Position numbers and translations under genes: made by a program | Shown: positions 43,661 through 57,246 of the stretch, one piece after another | Layout: every line of letters starts with the position of its first letter | How positions within the stretch are numbered: the stretch's first letter is position 1 | Assembly: GCA_023052935.1 (NCBI GenBank) | Contig: JAJSOM010000008.1 | Coordinates: 1 to 64,000 of the forward strand | Source of the DNA: Piezodorus guildinii | Taxonomy: Eukaryota; Arthropoda; Insecta; Hemiptera; Pentatomidae | Length of the DNA: 64,000 nucleotides | Direction of reading: 5' to 3' | The notes under the pieces: model-generated | What the model saw: the letters and a program-made list of their open reading frames with translations, nothing else | Database searches by the model: none | Told to the model about the DNA's origin: nothing

Positions 43661-44716
43661 TATTTATTTATTTTTTTATTTATTTATTGGAATTTACAAC
43701 TGTATACAGGAATACAACAAGTAAATTAGATGAAATATATAAAGCCATGAAACACATGTAGAGAGGCTTCCCAATGGAAGCACTCTAAAAATGTTCTAAA
43801 CTAGAAGGTCTCGGGGCCATCTCCTTTTCAGACGCCTCGGAGGATTGTCAGGAATTGAAGAGGAAGAAAGGATTGAAAACAGAGGATTAGGGTGGGAATG
43901 GAGTTTGCCATGAAAGGAATGGTATCTAGATCGGGCCAAATCCGCAACATACGGAACATTAAGATCTTAATGGATTAGTGTATTCGTGACAAAGTAAGGA
44001 GCATTGAGGATTTTACGAAGGATTTTGGATTGTAAGGATTGGATACGGGAAGAATTCGATGGTTTAGTAGAGCCCCAAAGCTCAACTCCGTAAATCCATA
44101 TCAGCCTTATGATAGTCATGTAGATGAGTCTTTTGTAGTTAAGTGGAAGATTAGAACGTTTGTCTAGTAAGTTAGTCGAAAACGTCGAGCAGTTTCTTAT
44201 CGTTTAAGTCTTGCATGAGGGTTCCAAGTGAGACGTTTGTCAAGGTGCAGTCCTAGATATCGGATCTGTTCAACCGGGACAAGAGGAGTATTATTGAAGG
44301 AGACAGTAGGGCAGGATGTCATAGGTTTACGACGAAGGGTAAAGGTAATTTGGTTGGATTTGTTGGCATTTATTTTAATTCTCCAGTTCTGACACCACAT
44401 TTCGAGGTCTCTGATGTGGGATTGGAGAGTTTGAGAGGCAATAGTTGGATCAGTATTGACTGATAACACACAAGTGTCATCAGCGTAGGTAGAAAGGAAA
44501 GTGTTAGGATGGGATGGGATATCAGCTGTATAAACTGTGAAAAGAATAGGTCCTAGGATACTGCCTCCAGGAACACCAGCAAACTGATGAATAGGAATTA
44601 TTATGATTTACTTTGAAGGATCTGTCAGTGAGGTAGGACTTGATGATAAGGAAGTATGTAGGGGGAAGGAAATTGCAGAGTTTGTAAAGCAATCCCGGGT
44701 GCCAGACTCGGTCAAA
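43661..44716 (-). mobile_element. Jockey C: 5'-truncated jockey LINE
   Basis: Flanked by an 11-bp target-site duplication TCAAACAATTT (43650-43660 and 44717-44727). The minus strand begins at FDRVWHPGLLYKLCNF (RT motif A region), passes YLTDRSFK and a damaged motif B (CWCSWR for the GVPQGS type), then YADDTCVLSVNTDPTIASQT, ending in the 3' UTR and A-rich tail at 43661. The longest clean frame is 44197-44469 (thumb-proximal part, RDLEMWCQNWRIKINANKSN to LDKRLTWNPHARLKR). Frame changes elsewhere make it inactive. Confidence 0.9.
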
Positions 44717-44825
44717 TCAAACAATTTAAATAAAATTTCCTCATTCCAGAACACCTTACATCATCAATAGTGACCGAGCTATCAGGTAATCACATCTCTT
44801 ATAGTTGTACCTTGACCACATAAGA

Positions 44826-46653
<1,828 letters not shown>

Positions 46654-48299
46654 TATTGATCCCTTTCTCCACCATTGATTTCGTTGACACAGGCTTCCAA
46701 TTATTTTGTTTTCACTGGTTTTATTAAATTCGATATTGAGTATTGATTGGTTAAACAGTAAATACAATGATATATATTTATATTCTTTCTGCCTCAAGTT
46801 TCTTAATGTAAATTGAATTTGATTTTTTTTTTATTATCACTCTTTATTCTGAATTTTTTAAATCGTAAATTGATCTTTTGTTGTAAGTTTTTTTTTATCG
46901 GTTCCATAATTTTCTTTAGCAATTTGGCTCTGCCTAGTTTTGTAAGGGCGGTATAAAATTCTATGCACGTTTTAATTTATTTTACTTTCATTTTGTTCAA
47001 AAAATAATTTTAGTAAGACGGTAAGGTGTTTAAAAATTGTATTTTGGTTTATTATTTGAATAAAACATGTAAATTTTCTGTTTATGTTTAAAATTGAATT
47101 TTATTTCAGTTTCGTTTTTATGTAACTTTAAGTTGTTTACAAGTATTTATGCACTTTTCTTTATAAAGGAGACTTTTAATTTTGTTCTGTAAGATTAAAT
47201 ATTTTAAATCATTTGTGATTTTGATGGATTGGTGATTAAAATTGTATTTTATGTTTCACTATTTTTCTACTTTCTTTTAATTATTACTTTTATTGATTCT
47301 TATGTTGATTATTACATTTTGATTTGAAAATTGTCTATATGGTTTAGTGAAATTCGAGTTATTCACAAGTATTTGTTTAATTTACTTTTAATACTCTTAT
47401 AATATATTATTAGTATAATTTTCGTGAAGTTTGAATTTTTCAAAATTATTTATGTATTTTTATTTGTGAAGAAAAGTTTTATTTGAGTTTGTATAAAGGA
47501 ATACTTGAATAATTTAAGATTTCAATATTTTATGTAAATTGTTTCTCTGATTTTGTTTCTATTCATGATTATTATTTTTATTGATTCTTATACTGATTAC
47601 TAATTTTTGAGTCTAAATTTTCTATCTGGTTTGTAAGATTTAAGTTATTCACAAGTATTTACATTTTTTATTTATGGATATTCTTGAGAAAATTATTTAA
47701 AGTTAAATATTTATGGTTTCTTTTTGTAATTGTTTTAGTTTTTCCACAATTATTTATGCATTTTTATTTGTAAAGAAAATTTTTATTTGATTTGGTATAA
47801 AGAAATACTTGAAAAATTTAAGATTCAACAAATAGTTACCTTATTTTCATAATTTTTCTGACTTTGTTTCTATTAATGATTATTGTTTTTATTGATTCTT
47901 ATGTTGCTTATTAATTTTGTGCTTAACCTTTTCTATCTGGTTTGTATAATTTGAGTTATTAACAAGTAAATACTTTTTTATTTATGGATATTCTTGAAAA
48001 TTTTTCTTTATAGGTAAATATTTTTAGCTTCAATTTTGTGAAATTTTAAGTTTTTCAGAATAATTATATATTTTTATTTGTAAAGAAAAGTTTTATTTGA
48101 TTATTTTTTTTATTTAATTAATTTAAAATTCAACAGTTATTCATTTTATGTTCATTACATTTTTTATTCATTTACTTATAATTACTGTTTTGTAAAAACT
48201 GTCGGCTGATATGATATTATACTTATTTGTATTGCTCAAGGAGACTACATTGTCTCAGAGCATTAAAATGTGAAATTGTAAATATGTTAAAAGGTAAAT

Positions 48300-48303
<4 letters not shown>
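46654..48303 (+). other. Long 3' UTR of the CR1/L2-type LINE with ~0.3 kb degenerate tandem units
   Basis: T-rich and not coding. Three diverged units start near 47277, 47562 and 47875. Each has TTTTATTGATTCTTAT, then TATCTGGTTTGT or a TATATGGTTTAG variant, GAGTTATTCACAAGTA-like, TTTATGGATATTCTTGA and a ...TTTTATTTGTAAAGAAAA-like block. The element ends GTTAAAAGGTAAATAAAAT and then (CT)n. Confidence 0.7.
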
Positions 48304-48351
<48 letters not shown>

Positions 48352-48359
48352 TCTCTCAC

Positions 48360-48410
<51 letters not shown>
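48304..48410. repeat. (CT)n microsatellite, right of LINE
   Basis: About 107 bases of CT with CCCT and CACTCACT interruptions, starting at the LINE 3' end. Confidence 0.97.
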
Positions 48411-48413
<3 letters not shown>

Positions 48414-49464
48414 TTTATAGCGGTGTCTTGGTCTCAAAAATATTTCTGATTTTTCTCTATCTTCAATAATAACCATTAATAAAAGCTACCACATTTTTTG
48501 ACATAAAAGAATTTTTTTTCTGTTTATGTCTTTACTGATTTTTAAACTCTATACACATTTTTCTTTATCTAAAAAAAAAAAAACAGATTTATGGGCGCAT
48601 ATATAGGTGACCTTTCATTTTTTTTTCTGTTTCATAATTAATTGCAGAGTACTGATTCTAAAACTCTATAGGATTCTTTCTCTACATTCGAAAAATTACG
48701 GAGTTACAATATATAGGCAATATTTCAATTATTTTTATTTTTTATAATTCGAAATTTTTTTTATGGTTTAAATCTCTAATATATGTTTCTCTATCTTAAA
48801 CAGAGTTATTGAAATAAACACTTTCAAATCAGAGGCTGTTTTAAAAATAATAGGCTGATATCAACGTCTAGGTGTTAGAATTATTGTTTGATACCCTAGT
48901 ATTTTCGAGCCGAATTTAAAAAAATCATGCTCCATTAGTTTCGAAGAACATCGGAGAAAGGTGGACGGTGGACAAAGGGATTTTTTATTTGTTTTTTTTC
49001 GGTTTATATTTATCTTCTAACGTAAGCTCTCAAATATAGGAGGGAATGAGGTAATTATTTTTTTAGGTCGACTTGAAAAGTTTATTATTGAAAATAATAA
49101 ACCAAAAGGATTAGTTGATGTGCTTTCATGCATCAGTTTCAACCTAAATTCCTTATCTTTAAACAAGTAAAAAACGCAACGTACTTGTTTTACAACCCAT
49201 TAATTTCAAATATAAATTTCGGGGTAGTTTGAATCTTGGTGGTAGGTGTCCAGTTCGAGGGCGAACACATCAAGAGTTATTGAAATGTTGTTACGTACAA
49301 GTACCTCAATAAAAAACAGAAAAGAGATAAGGCATTGAACAAATACCGGAAAGTCGAAATGTATGGCTACTTATAGAAACAGTGATAATATTGGGTACAT
49401 TTAGGTTTATCAAAATATAAATGGATAAATTTTAATTTTTAGATTCTACTAGCTCGAAAGAATT
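48411..49464. other. AT-rich sequence, no gene seen
   Basis: No coding frame or recognised repeat. Confidence 0.5.
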
Positions 49465-50150
49465 CGGTAAACGTACACACGACTTTCACTTTCAATGGAT
49501 TTTTAATAAAACTAGAAAAAAACAATTATGTCCTTTTAATTTTTTTTAAACATAATAACAGTAAAAATATGTATAATATATGGTTGGAAAGCAAAAAAAA
49601 TAGAAAAAAAATTATCTTATATTCAAAGGAACGGCGTGGTCTAGTGGGTAGAGCGCTAATCTACTGTGCTCCGGGTCCTGGGTTCGAATCCCGGCTGAGT
49701 CGGAATATTATTTATTCCTGGAATATTATTTCTGCCGGGGGGCGATCCTGGGGTATGGAGACCCTCCTGGGGCACACCCAGCCTCTATGAAGTGGGTACC
49801 CAAAAATGGGAAAAAAACCTTGCGGCTGAGCGTGATCTTGGCCGAATCACGTCGTTGCACGGCCGTTGGCCTAGAAACAGTACGAATATCTACATTCAAG
49901 AAAAAAATATTATCCTAAACACAAGCTTGTAAATGTAATGCAATGTGACGAATAGACCATAAAGTTATTACTGATTATTATACGTGCCATTAATTAATGT
50001 TATATTATTTAATGTAAATCATATGTTTATAACGAAACGGAATATTATATTGTTATCTAAATTAACTTAAAGCTTTTTTAAAGTGTTTGGTAGTTCTTAA
50101 ATTGATTTTACCAGTCTAGGTTAGTGAAAGTTGTTTGTCTCCCGCAAAAG
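49465..50150 (+). repeat. Family X 3' half, split by an S1 SINE
   Basis: A short inverted piece of the X 3' end (ACACACGACTTTCACTT, 49471-49490) is followed by plus-strand X sequence: AACATAATAACAGTAA, ATATATGGTTGGAAAG. This is interrupted at about 49625-49903 by the SINE and resumes at TATTATCCTAAACACAAGC, GCAATGTGACGAATAGACCA, ending GTTAGTGAAAGTTGTTTGTC. Confidence 0.7.
49627..49903 (+). repeat. tRNA-derived SINE, family S1, best-preserved copy
   Basis: Pol III A box TGGTCTAGTGGG (49638-49649) and B box GGTTCGAATCC (49681-49691). The body carries GGGCGATCCTGGGGTATGGA, CCCTCCTGGGGCACACCCAG, GAGCGTGATCTTGGCCGAAT and TTGCACGGCCGTTGGCCTA. Flanked by imperfect direct repeats of the host family X sequence (GAAAAAAA(T)ATTATC). 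Other copies are at 1065, 9195 (-) and 60766. Both boxes are intact, so this copy could be transcribed. Confidence 0.85.
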
Positions 50151-50284
50151 AATTTTAAATATATTTTATTGATTTTGACAACTGTATATACAACAAACAC
50201 AACAAGTAAAAGTGCTAAATTACAACTTAATTCGTAAAATATTCTTGTGAAGTTTCAACCAAGCTATAGTACTGTTTCATTTAA

Positions 50285-51345
50285 GTTAGTAAGCCATTGA
50301 AGAGTAATGAAAAGCCAATAAATCTAACTGATTATTTTAGTTAATAATGAAATAGAGTTTTAGTAAAACACATGTTTCCATAGAAATTCAAGTTGATTAG
50401 TTCTTTAATAGTTTCGCTCATTTGTATCTATTATATCTATTATTGTATTTGAAAAATTTTTAATCCATTTTAATAGCCTAGGTAAGTTGAAGACGTTTTT
50501 AGTTTTTATTTATTTATTGGCACAAAACATCTTGGTCATCAGTGCCAGATACACTCACTATAAGATACACTTAGATATATAATACCTAACTTACTATAAG
50601 ATACACGTTTTTTAAAACAAACAATTATGGTTTTAGTTGAAATATTAAATAATAATATTAATTAAAATAAATAATGAACCAATATAACAAATGATAATAA
50701 TGCACTAAATAATAATACACTAAAACAAATAATAATAATACACAATGAACGAATACATTATGAACAAATAATAATACATAATAGACAATAATGATATACA
50801 TAATAAGTAATACATCCATAATACATGAATACATACATACAAATAATACATAATTAACAAATAATACACTCATAAATAGTGCCGGATATGCTCATTTTAG
50901 AAAATTAATCAACAATTACATTTCAATATTTCAATATATTTCAATTTCAATTTAAATAATAATATTAATTAAAACAGATAATAAGAATAAGAATAATCTA
51001 TAATAAAAATAAATATGACAGCGTTAGTAAAACATATATCTCATTATTAATAAGATTATAACGGTATATCTTATTATTATTAATGTTAATAAACATATAT
51101 CAAGTTATATTAGTAGACGATATTCAAGGATAAAAAAATAATAATAATTAAAATAAAAAAGATAAATAGAAATAAATAAACATAAAGTAAGTCCTCAAAT
51201 CCTCTTACAAAAGTCCATTTCAGTTGAAGACGTGTGTTGTCAGCAACAGATGTTTTTAAATATACGTTTATTTAATAGTTATTAAATTGATTTTAATAGC
51301 CAAGGTAAGTGAAAGTCGTGTGTTGCCCGCATCAGATTTTTTATC
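50285..51345 (+). repeat. Family X 3' end, split by a 0.72 kb insertion
   Basis: 50285-50496 has ACTGATTATTTTAGTTAATA, AAAACACATGTTTCCATA and AGGTAAGTTGAAGACGT. The X end reappears at 51222-51345, including AGGTAAGTGAAAGTCGTGTG and TTGCCCGCATCAGATT. Confidence 0.65.
50497..51221 (-). mobile_element. Non-LTR retroelement insertion with 12-bp target-site duplication
   Basis: AGTTGAAGACGT flanks it on both sides (50485-50496 and 51222-51233). On the minus strand it ends GATGACCAAGATG, TTTTGTGCCAATAAATAAAT and AAAAACTAAAA, an A-rich tail next to the duplication. The interior is AT-rich with AATAATAATAC-type near-repeats and no credible coding frame. It is a LINE or SINE 3' fragment of unknown clade. 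A similar GACCAAG...CACCCACATTGATAAA end occurs on the minus strand at 52318-52470. Confidence 0.7.
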
Positions 51346-52069
51346 TATATTAATTAACTATTATTATTCATTGTATTTAAATATTAATAATAAATAATAA
51401 ATAATTAAATAATTTTTCATTAAACCAGGTAAGTTTTTTCTGTTAATATCATGGAATGGACATATTCTCTTTAAGTGTCCTTCCATTATCTCAAACGGAA
51501 TCTTCCATAACAAATATTATAGAGAGCGCACTAATTGAAGGCTACACTATATTCAATGCTACGAACTAAGAACCAGCAGAGCAAACTTCCTCAACGACTC
51601 CGCCTCAAAGGGCGGGAGGAACATTAGACCCTAAAGAGGTTACTCACACCCCACCTCAGTTTATTGAATCCAACCACTCCAAGAGCCATCTTCCATGTTG
51701 AATCCTCTGTCCTCCATTACCAGTTGGATACGCATCTCACTCCAACATCCTCCGTCGGGAGCATCTAATTTCCTTGAGTGCTAATCAGTCTAAAGCCCCT
51801 AGCTCTTATTCTGCAAGCGAGCTTCTATTGAGCCAAACCGCAAAAAGCTTCTAGTTTCAGAAACGCTAGCATAAATTTTACCTTTCCCTTCTCATTTTTT
51901 ATTCTACTTTATCTCTCATTAAAAGTACATGTATCTACTTAAACTTATAGACTGACAAAAGATTTTTAGTCCTTTAAACTGAATAAAATATATACAACAG
52001 TATCAATTTATTAATTATTATTAAATAGTTATTAAATATATATATTAGAGAGAGAGAGAAACTAAACAG
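51346..52069. other. Unassigned stretch with a less AT-rich core
   Basis: 51490-51890 is GC-richer than its flanks, with no frame longer than a few dozen codons. It may be the remnant of a retroelement UTR. Confidence 0.35.
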
Positions 52070-52074
52070 ATATA

Positions 52075-52135
<61 letters not shown>
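52070..52135. repeat. (TA)n microsatellite
   Basis: About 65 bases of TA, with a short GA run just before it at 52047-52059. Confidence 0.96.
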
Positions 52136-52138
<3 letters not shown>

Positions 52139-52309
52139 AAAATAGCCCCATTGAACGTAGGTAAGAAATTACTTTAGCCTTGTTTGGTAGGAAAAGCTCT
52201 CCAGTTGCGTACAGCTCAGTTGTATTTTGAAACCCGAAATGGATTCCCAAAGTAAAATATATGCACAATATGTCTCGCTTTAGTTCCATTATTATTATTT
52301 TTTTATTTT

Positions 52310-52470
52310 ATTATTTTTTTTTTTTATCAATGTGGGTGCAGTCCTGCCCTCTTGGTCATTAATCTTGATGACCAAGCCGATATTAAATACGTGAAAACTA
52401 AATTTAAATAAGAAAATGTATAGGGCTGCACTAAGGTACAGCGGGGGTAATGAAGGATAAAAAAAAAAAA
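52310..52470 (-). repeat. Possible retroelement 3' tail, minus strand
   Basis: Minus strand: GGGCTGCACTAAGGTAC-type complement bases, GGCTTGGTCATCAAG, GGCAGGACTGCACCCACATT, GATAAAAAAA. The poly-A-like end and the likeness to the 50497 insertion suggest a LINE tail. Confidence 0.35.
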
Positions 52471-52540
52471 ATAGAAAAGAGAGAGAGAGAGCTGGACACG
52501 AAAGTCGGTAAAGTGCGGATTAGTCTCTGTTGAGACGTGA

Positions 52541-52549
52541 TTGTGTGTG

Positions 52550-52626
<77 letters not shown>
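52541..52626. repeat. Compound microsatellite (GT)n(TA)n
   Basis: About 18 bases of GT and then about 66 bases of TA. Confidence 0.96.
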
Positions 52627-52633
<7 letters not shown>

Positions 52634-52638
52634 CAATT

Positions 52639-52668
52639 ACTAGCTAACCGGCAAACGTTGTTCAGCCA
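52639..52668 (-). mobile_element. Helitron 3' end, minus strand
   Basis: Minus strand reads GCTGAACAACGTTTGCCGGT, TAGCTAG, T: the conserved insect Helitron tail with a CTAG terminus at 52640-52643. The body to the right is not recognisable as a full element. Confidence 0.6.
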
Positions 52669-52889
52669 ACAAATAAATTATTTGTAGTATATATTTTATT
52701 TATGAAATAAATAAAAAATAATGTATTGAGTGTGTGGGGTTAGGACCTATGGCAGAAAGATAAATGGATGGTAAACGATGACCACTGTTATTTATCAATG
52801 CTAATAAGTAGATGAGATTAATCTTTTGGAATGTACCAAATTAGAAGTACAGTGCCGGTTAAAGGTATGAGACCAACTTATATATTTAT

Positions 52890-53095
52890 CAGTGGAACGA
52901 ATTATATTTTCACCTAAAGAAGAAAAGGCAATTTTTTTTTTTTTTTTTAACATTAGAACAGTAATGTGGATGTTTAATATACTCTTATAAAGCTAAAGAT
53001 TTATTTTTAAAAATGTATATCCTTCACAAAATTTAATTTATTTTAATATAGGAGCTAAGTGTAAGCGTGTGATGTGTGTGTTCCACATTTTCAAC
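52890..53095 (+). repeat. Family X 3' fragment, diverged
   Basis: ACATTAGAACAGTAATGTGG, AAAGCTAAAGATTTAT, then AGCTAAGTGTAAGCGTGTGA. Confidence 0.5.
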
Positions 53096-53445
53096 AATTT
53101 TTTTTTATTATAAGATGAGTAATCTTATTTCTAATTTATTCAAAGAAGAAAATCTATTGCAAAGCGTGAAAATGGAGAATATGAGGGATCATGAGATGTT
53201 AGGTTAGAGTTGTTGGAGCCAAGGGAGCGTTTGTTCTGACTAATAGCTGCCCTCTTCCCAGGGGATAGTCTTGCCTTCCTCTTAGCCTCGCTAAATCTAT
53301 CAGCAACACTTCTCTCTTAGGGGAGCGTCTTCAGGCTACATTTCATCCATTATATAATTACAGCATCGATCATTATTACTTTCACAAACCTATGTATTAA
53401 ATATAATGAAAGGAAAAGTATTTAATTGTATATAATGTATAAAAT

Positions 53446-53545
53446 TCTCGTGTCACAATGTTAGTTAATATACTCCTCCAAAATGGCTTGACCGATTTTT
53501 ATGAAATTTTATATGCATATTCAATAGGTCTGAGAATCAGCTCCA
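53446..53545 (+). mobile_element. Helitron 5' end fragment
   Basis: TCTCGTGTCACAATGTTAGT, CTCCTCCAAAATGGCTTGAC, CGATTTTTATGAAATTTTAT and AGGTCTGAGAATCAG are the recognised head of an insect Helitron family. No matching 3' end in the same orientation nearby. Confidence 0.6.
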
Positions 53546-53603
53546 GTTTGTAGCTAGTAATAAAATACATATAGTAATAAAATAAATATAAATATAATAA
53601 TAT

Positions 53604-54276
53604 TTTATTTTATTTATTTAAAGAAATTTACAACTGTATTTATACAATACATCAAGTAAATGGGATAGATATGAGATTAAGACACATGATTGTCCTGTGA
53701 AGAAACTACCTATTGGTAGAACTCGAATGTCCAATTTACGGTAAGAGGTATCTTGGCCATCTTCTTTTAAGTCGCCTCGATGTATTGTCAGGAATAGATG
53801 TTAAGGAAAGGACACGGATAAGCGGGTTTGAGTGGGCAGGAAGTTTGGAATGAAAGGATGTATATCTGTATCAGGCTAAGTCTTCAACTAATGGGATATT
53901 TATGGATGATTTTATTTGTAACAAAGTATGAAGCATTAAGGATTTTTCGAAGGATTTTGGATTGCAGGGGTTGGATGCGAAAGGAATTTGATGGTTTAGT
54001 GGACCCCCATAACTCAATGCCGTAGGTTCACATAGGCCTTATAATGGTTATATAAATGAGTCTTTTGTAGTAAATTCGAGGTTTTGAGCGTTTTTCGAGT
54101 GTTTTAGTAATCGGTATCTACGAGCCGTTTCCTGTCGTTTCAGTCTAATATAAGGGTTCCATGTGAGGCGTTTGTCTAGGTTTAGTCCTAAGTACCGGAT
54201 CTGTTCAACAGGAGTAAGTAAGATATTGTTAAAGGGTACGGTGGGGCAGGAAGTCATGGGTTTACGTAGAGTGAAG
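53604..54276 (-). mobile_element. Jockey D: 3' fragment with 13-bp target-site duplication
   Basis: AATATAATAATAT at 53591-53603 and 54277-54289 bounds the insertion. Minus-strand translation covers LRKPMTSCPTVPFNN, IRYLGLNLDKRLTWNPY and RLKRQETARRYRLLKHS, then a worn C-terminus and the 3' tail. 5'-truncated and inactive. Confidence 0.9.
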
Positions 54277-55562
54277 AATATAATAATATAAATCATACAA
54301 TGTGAGGATCGTGAAAATGTTCTAATTCGAATTTCCAACGAAATGCGCGTTTGGAGCCCCTGAGTCTAAATGACAAAGTCTAGCATAATGCTCCGTGGCT
54401 TTAAATGTGTCTGTGTGTGGGTTTGTGTGTAATAGGAGGTCTAGCACGTAAACGTCTTGCGAAACTCAAATTACTTCTTTAAGAAAACAGCAACAATTTC
54501 AAAATTAGATTTTATCCCTCTTACCGTTAAGAATTGGGCTATGGGTTATAATTATGATTTTTGGGTCATCGTTTTTGTTTTTCTTGAGGTCTTATATCTG
54601 TTTCAGCAATATGACTAGAAATTTATCAGGGACATATCAGGCACAAATTTTCTATTTTTTTTTTTTTTTAATTCTTGCCTGCTCGCATCCTTAAATTACC
54701 TATGAAAGTAGGCTTGTTTTACACTGTTTGAAAGTTAATGAAATTAAGATGATTTTTTTTTTTTTTTTTTTAAGATCCGGGATATATGAAACCTAAGGGT
54801 GAGCTGCTTGAAATATCCAAATATTCTTTGAAATATTTCAACTATTTTTCTGAATCACAATGTGCGACACTTCCTTTCCTATTTTAAAGTTTCAGCTTCT
54901 CAACCTTCTGGGAAGTTTTATCTATTTTCATTTAGTACCACCTATCTTTTGTGTGTGCACATCTAATATATGAAAACTATAAATAATCAAAATAAACTCA
55001 AATTTAGCGTTGAGAATTTGACTATGGGTCATATGATTTGTTTTGATTCAACTCATACCAAGTACCTGCTCCAAAAATATGACTTGACATTTATGAGACC
55101 CATACCAAGAACAAATTTTCTCTATAAATATGCTTATATATTTTTCCCCCTAATTGTATATTAGGTATATGCCTGGGATGTTACAAAAACCTCTTCCACA
55201 AAATCCACTTATTCAGAAATGTTGACTTTGAACTTTTGAACGATTTTCTCAAAAACGGTTATAACAATTTCGATTATATTCCATATACTGATATATAATT
55301 AAATTTATTTCATGAAAATTATCTTCCGAACAAAACTTTTAAAATTTCATTCAATAGCTATATCTCAAGTCTTTATAGAATGTCATATTGTTACATATAT
55401 TGTATAATATTATAAGACATAGTAAAGGTAATAGTAATTAATCTTTATAAATATGTCAATATGATAATAATATCATTCGTCGATATTTATGCGAGTGTGT
55501 GTGTCTAGGAGTACTACTTATTAATACATAGGTTAGTTATTAAAGAAAAAACCAGTTCGCAT

Positions 55563-55564
<2 letters not shown>

Positions 55565-55621
<57 letters not shown>
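55565..55621. repeat. (TA)n microsatellite
   Basis: About 57 bases of alternating TA. Confidence 0.97.
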
Positions 55622-55630
<9 letters not shown>

Positions 55631-55987
55631 TCCAATTATAATATAATCTTATATAATTTAATAAGTGTAATGGACAAAATATAAACATTTCAGCGAAGTC
55701 AATTAAGGTTTGATAATATTGAGTCCAACTCAAACACTTCGATGATTAAAATAGCATTAATAAAGCTTAGTCAATGTTTGGGATTAGGGTTCGGTAGAAA
55801 ATGAGAGTCTTCTTAACGGAAATTGAATTTTTTTCAATAATTTTTTTGTATGATGAATTCATTTTTTAATTTTAAACCTAGATCCGGCACGGTAATTTCA
55901 ATCACGTATCCAGGCGCGTGGTGGACTTTGTCAATCACTGCAGTTTTCTATAACTTACGAGTATACACACACATATAGTCGAAACTA

Positions 55988-56815
55988 TTGGGTTGTTTCA
56001 GATGAAATGTCCGTTTTTATAGTTTCTGAAATACAAATGATTTTGCAGGTCTCTGTTGTTTTCTTCTGAACGTTTACATATTTAAAGTAAACAGTTACTA
56101 ATCCTCTACATTTGTATTATAAACATTAGCTTCCCAATCAATTACCACTTTTTAGTATACTTCCAAATATGAACATAGAAACAGGCAATTTTCGAGTAAT
56201 ATTTTTGTACGAGTTTGAACTCGGCCATTCAGCAGCTGAGGCCGCTAGAAATATTTGCAAGGCGTTTGGGGAAGGGAGTGTTAATGAACGGACCATTCGC
56301 CGTTGGTTTGCTAAGTTTTCATCTGGGGATACCGACTTGGAAAACTTGCCTCGAGGAAGACCTCCGTCCGTAATAGACAACGATGTCTTCAAACATAGAG
56401 TAGAAGGAAACCAACCCCTACCAAACAGTTAAAGGACTCTCAGTACAACTAAATACAAGTGCATCTATCGTTTCCAGACATTTAAAATGTATTGGAAAAG
56501 TAACAAAGCTCGATACATGGGTACCTCATGATCTCACTGCGCGGCAGCAAGATCCCATGTTTCAAAACATACCATGCAAAAATTGAAAGAACTCGGCTAC
56601 GAAGTTCCTCCGCATCCACCATATTCTCCCGACTTGTCTCCAACACATTACCACCTTTTCCGGAATTTAGACAACTTCGTCAAAGGAATGCTTTTTGAAA
56701 ATAATGATCAAGTGAAAAGTGCGTTTTCAGATTTTGTTTCACTTCAAAGCTCAGAGTTTTTCAGTTCGGGGATAAAATAATTGGTATCACGTTGGGAAAA
56801 ATGTGCTTTATGCTT
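55988..56815 (+). mobile_element. mariner copy 2, internally deleted, 3' end lost
   Basis: The left end TTGGGTTGTTTCAGATGAAA after TA (55986-55987) matches the element at 60084. The right inverted repeat is absent: sequence diverges after GGGAAAAATGTG near 56815. It belongs to a different subfamily from the mariner at 40029, by ends and protein. The transposase wording (FELGHSAAEAARNICKAFGE) is like the mellifera group. Confidence 0.85.
56169..56780 (+). pseudogene. mariner transposase remnant, two pieces
   Basis: 56169-56432 encodes the helix-turn-helix N-terminus (NFRVIFLYEFELGHSAAEAA, NERTIRRWFAKFSSGDTD) and then shifts frame. Distal DNA-binding wording continues (SASIVSRHLK, KLDTWVPHDLTARQQ) to a deletion junction at about 56555-56585. 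After it, 56574-56780 encodes the C-terminal part (LKELGYEVPPHPPYSPDLSP, THYHLF). The deletion removes the first two catalytic Asp residues, and His replaces the third (SPTH for SPTD). Dead. Confidence 0.85.
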
Positions 56816-56854
56816 AATATGTTGCTGATTCGGCCCAAACCAGGGATTATTTCT

Positions 56855-57080
56855 TTTATAACTAACTCTATCTCTACTCTAACTCAATAGTTTAGTCTTT
56901 CTTCCTCATTTAATTCCTCTGACGTATCTAAAAAGAAGATGGTCTCAAGACCTGTTAGTCTAGATTATTTTTGGAATCCTATCAATGATTAATTTGTCTA
57001 CATGTGTATCATGCTTTTTATGGTTATACTCACTTTTACAATAATGCAGTTGTAAATTGCTATAAATACACTTTTAAAAA
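56855..57080 (+). mobile_element. Jockey G: extreme 3' end
   Basis: Contains CTGACGTATCTAAAAAGAAG and ATGGTCTCAAGACCTGTTAG, matching the RRLKRRWP..LL end of the jockey ORF, then CAGTTGTAAATTGCTATAAA. It abuts the truncated mariner. Confidence 0.65.
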
Positions 57081-57246
57081 TTATTTATTTTGTTATTTTT
57101 ATTATTATTATTAATATAACTGTTGTACTGCCCGTTTAAATACTCGTTGTAATCAAAGTAGGAATTACCATAAAAATGGGTTGAACATATGTTTAATTAT
57201 CACATACTTTAGAAAAACATAAATAAGAAACATAGCACGTTAGGAA

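Larger units (their letters stand above)
53383..55330 (+). repeat. Family X copy, interrupted by a Helitron head and Jockey D
   Basis: The X start ACTTTCACAAACCTATGTAT is at 53383. X sequence resumes after Jockey D at 54290 with GAGGATCGTGAAAATGTTCT, CCTGAGTCTAAATGAC and a short (TG)n, and later X blocks near 55160-55300 include GATTTTCTCAAAAACGGTTA. Much of 54480-55150 is diverged or foreign. Confidence 0.55.

Noticed and set aside
49627..49700. Possible tRNA gene (good A and B boxes)
   Set aside because: No acceptor or anticodon stem closes around the boxes, and the downstream body is shared with copies at 1065, 9195 and 60766. It is the head of a SINE.
50658..50873. 71-codon minus-strand hydrophobic frame resembling a membrane peptide
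   Set aside because: Product of AAT/TAC-type near-repeats in AT-rich DNA. Low complexity and no start context.
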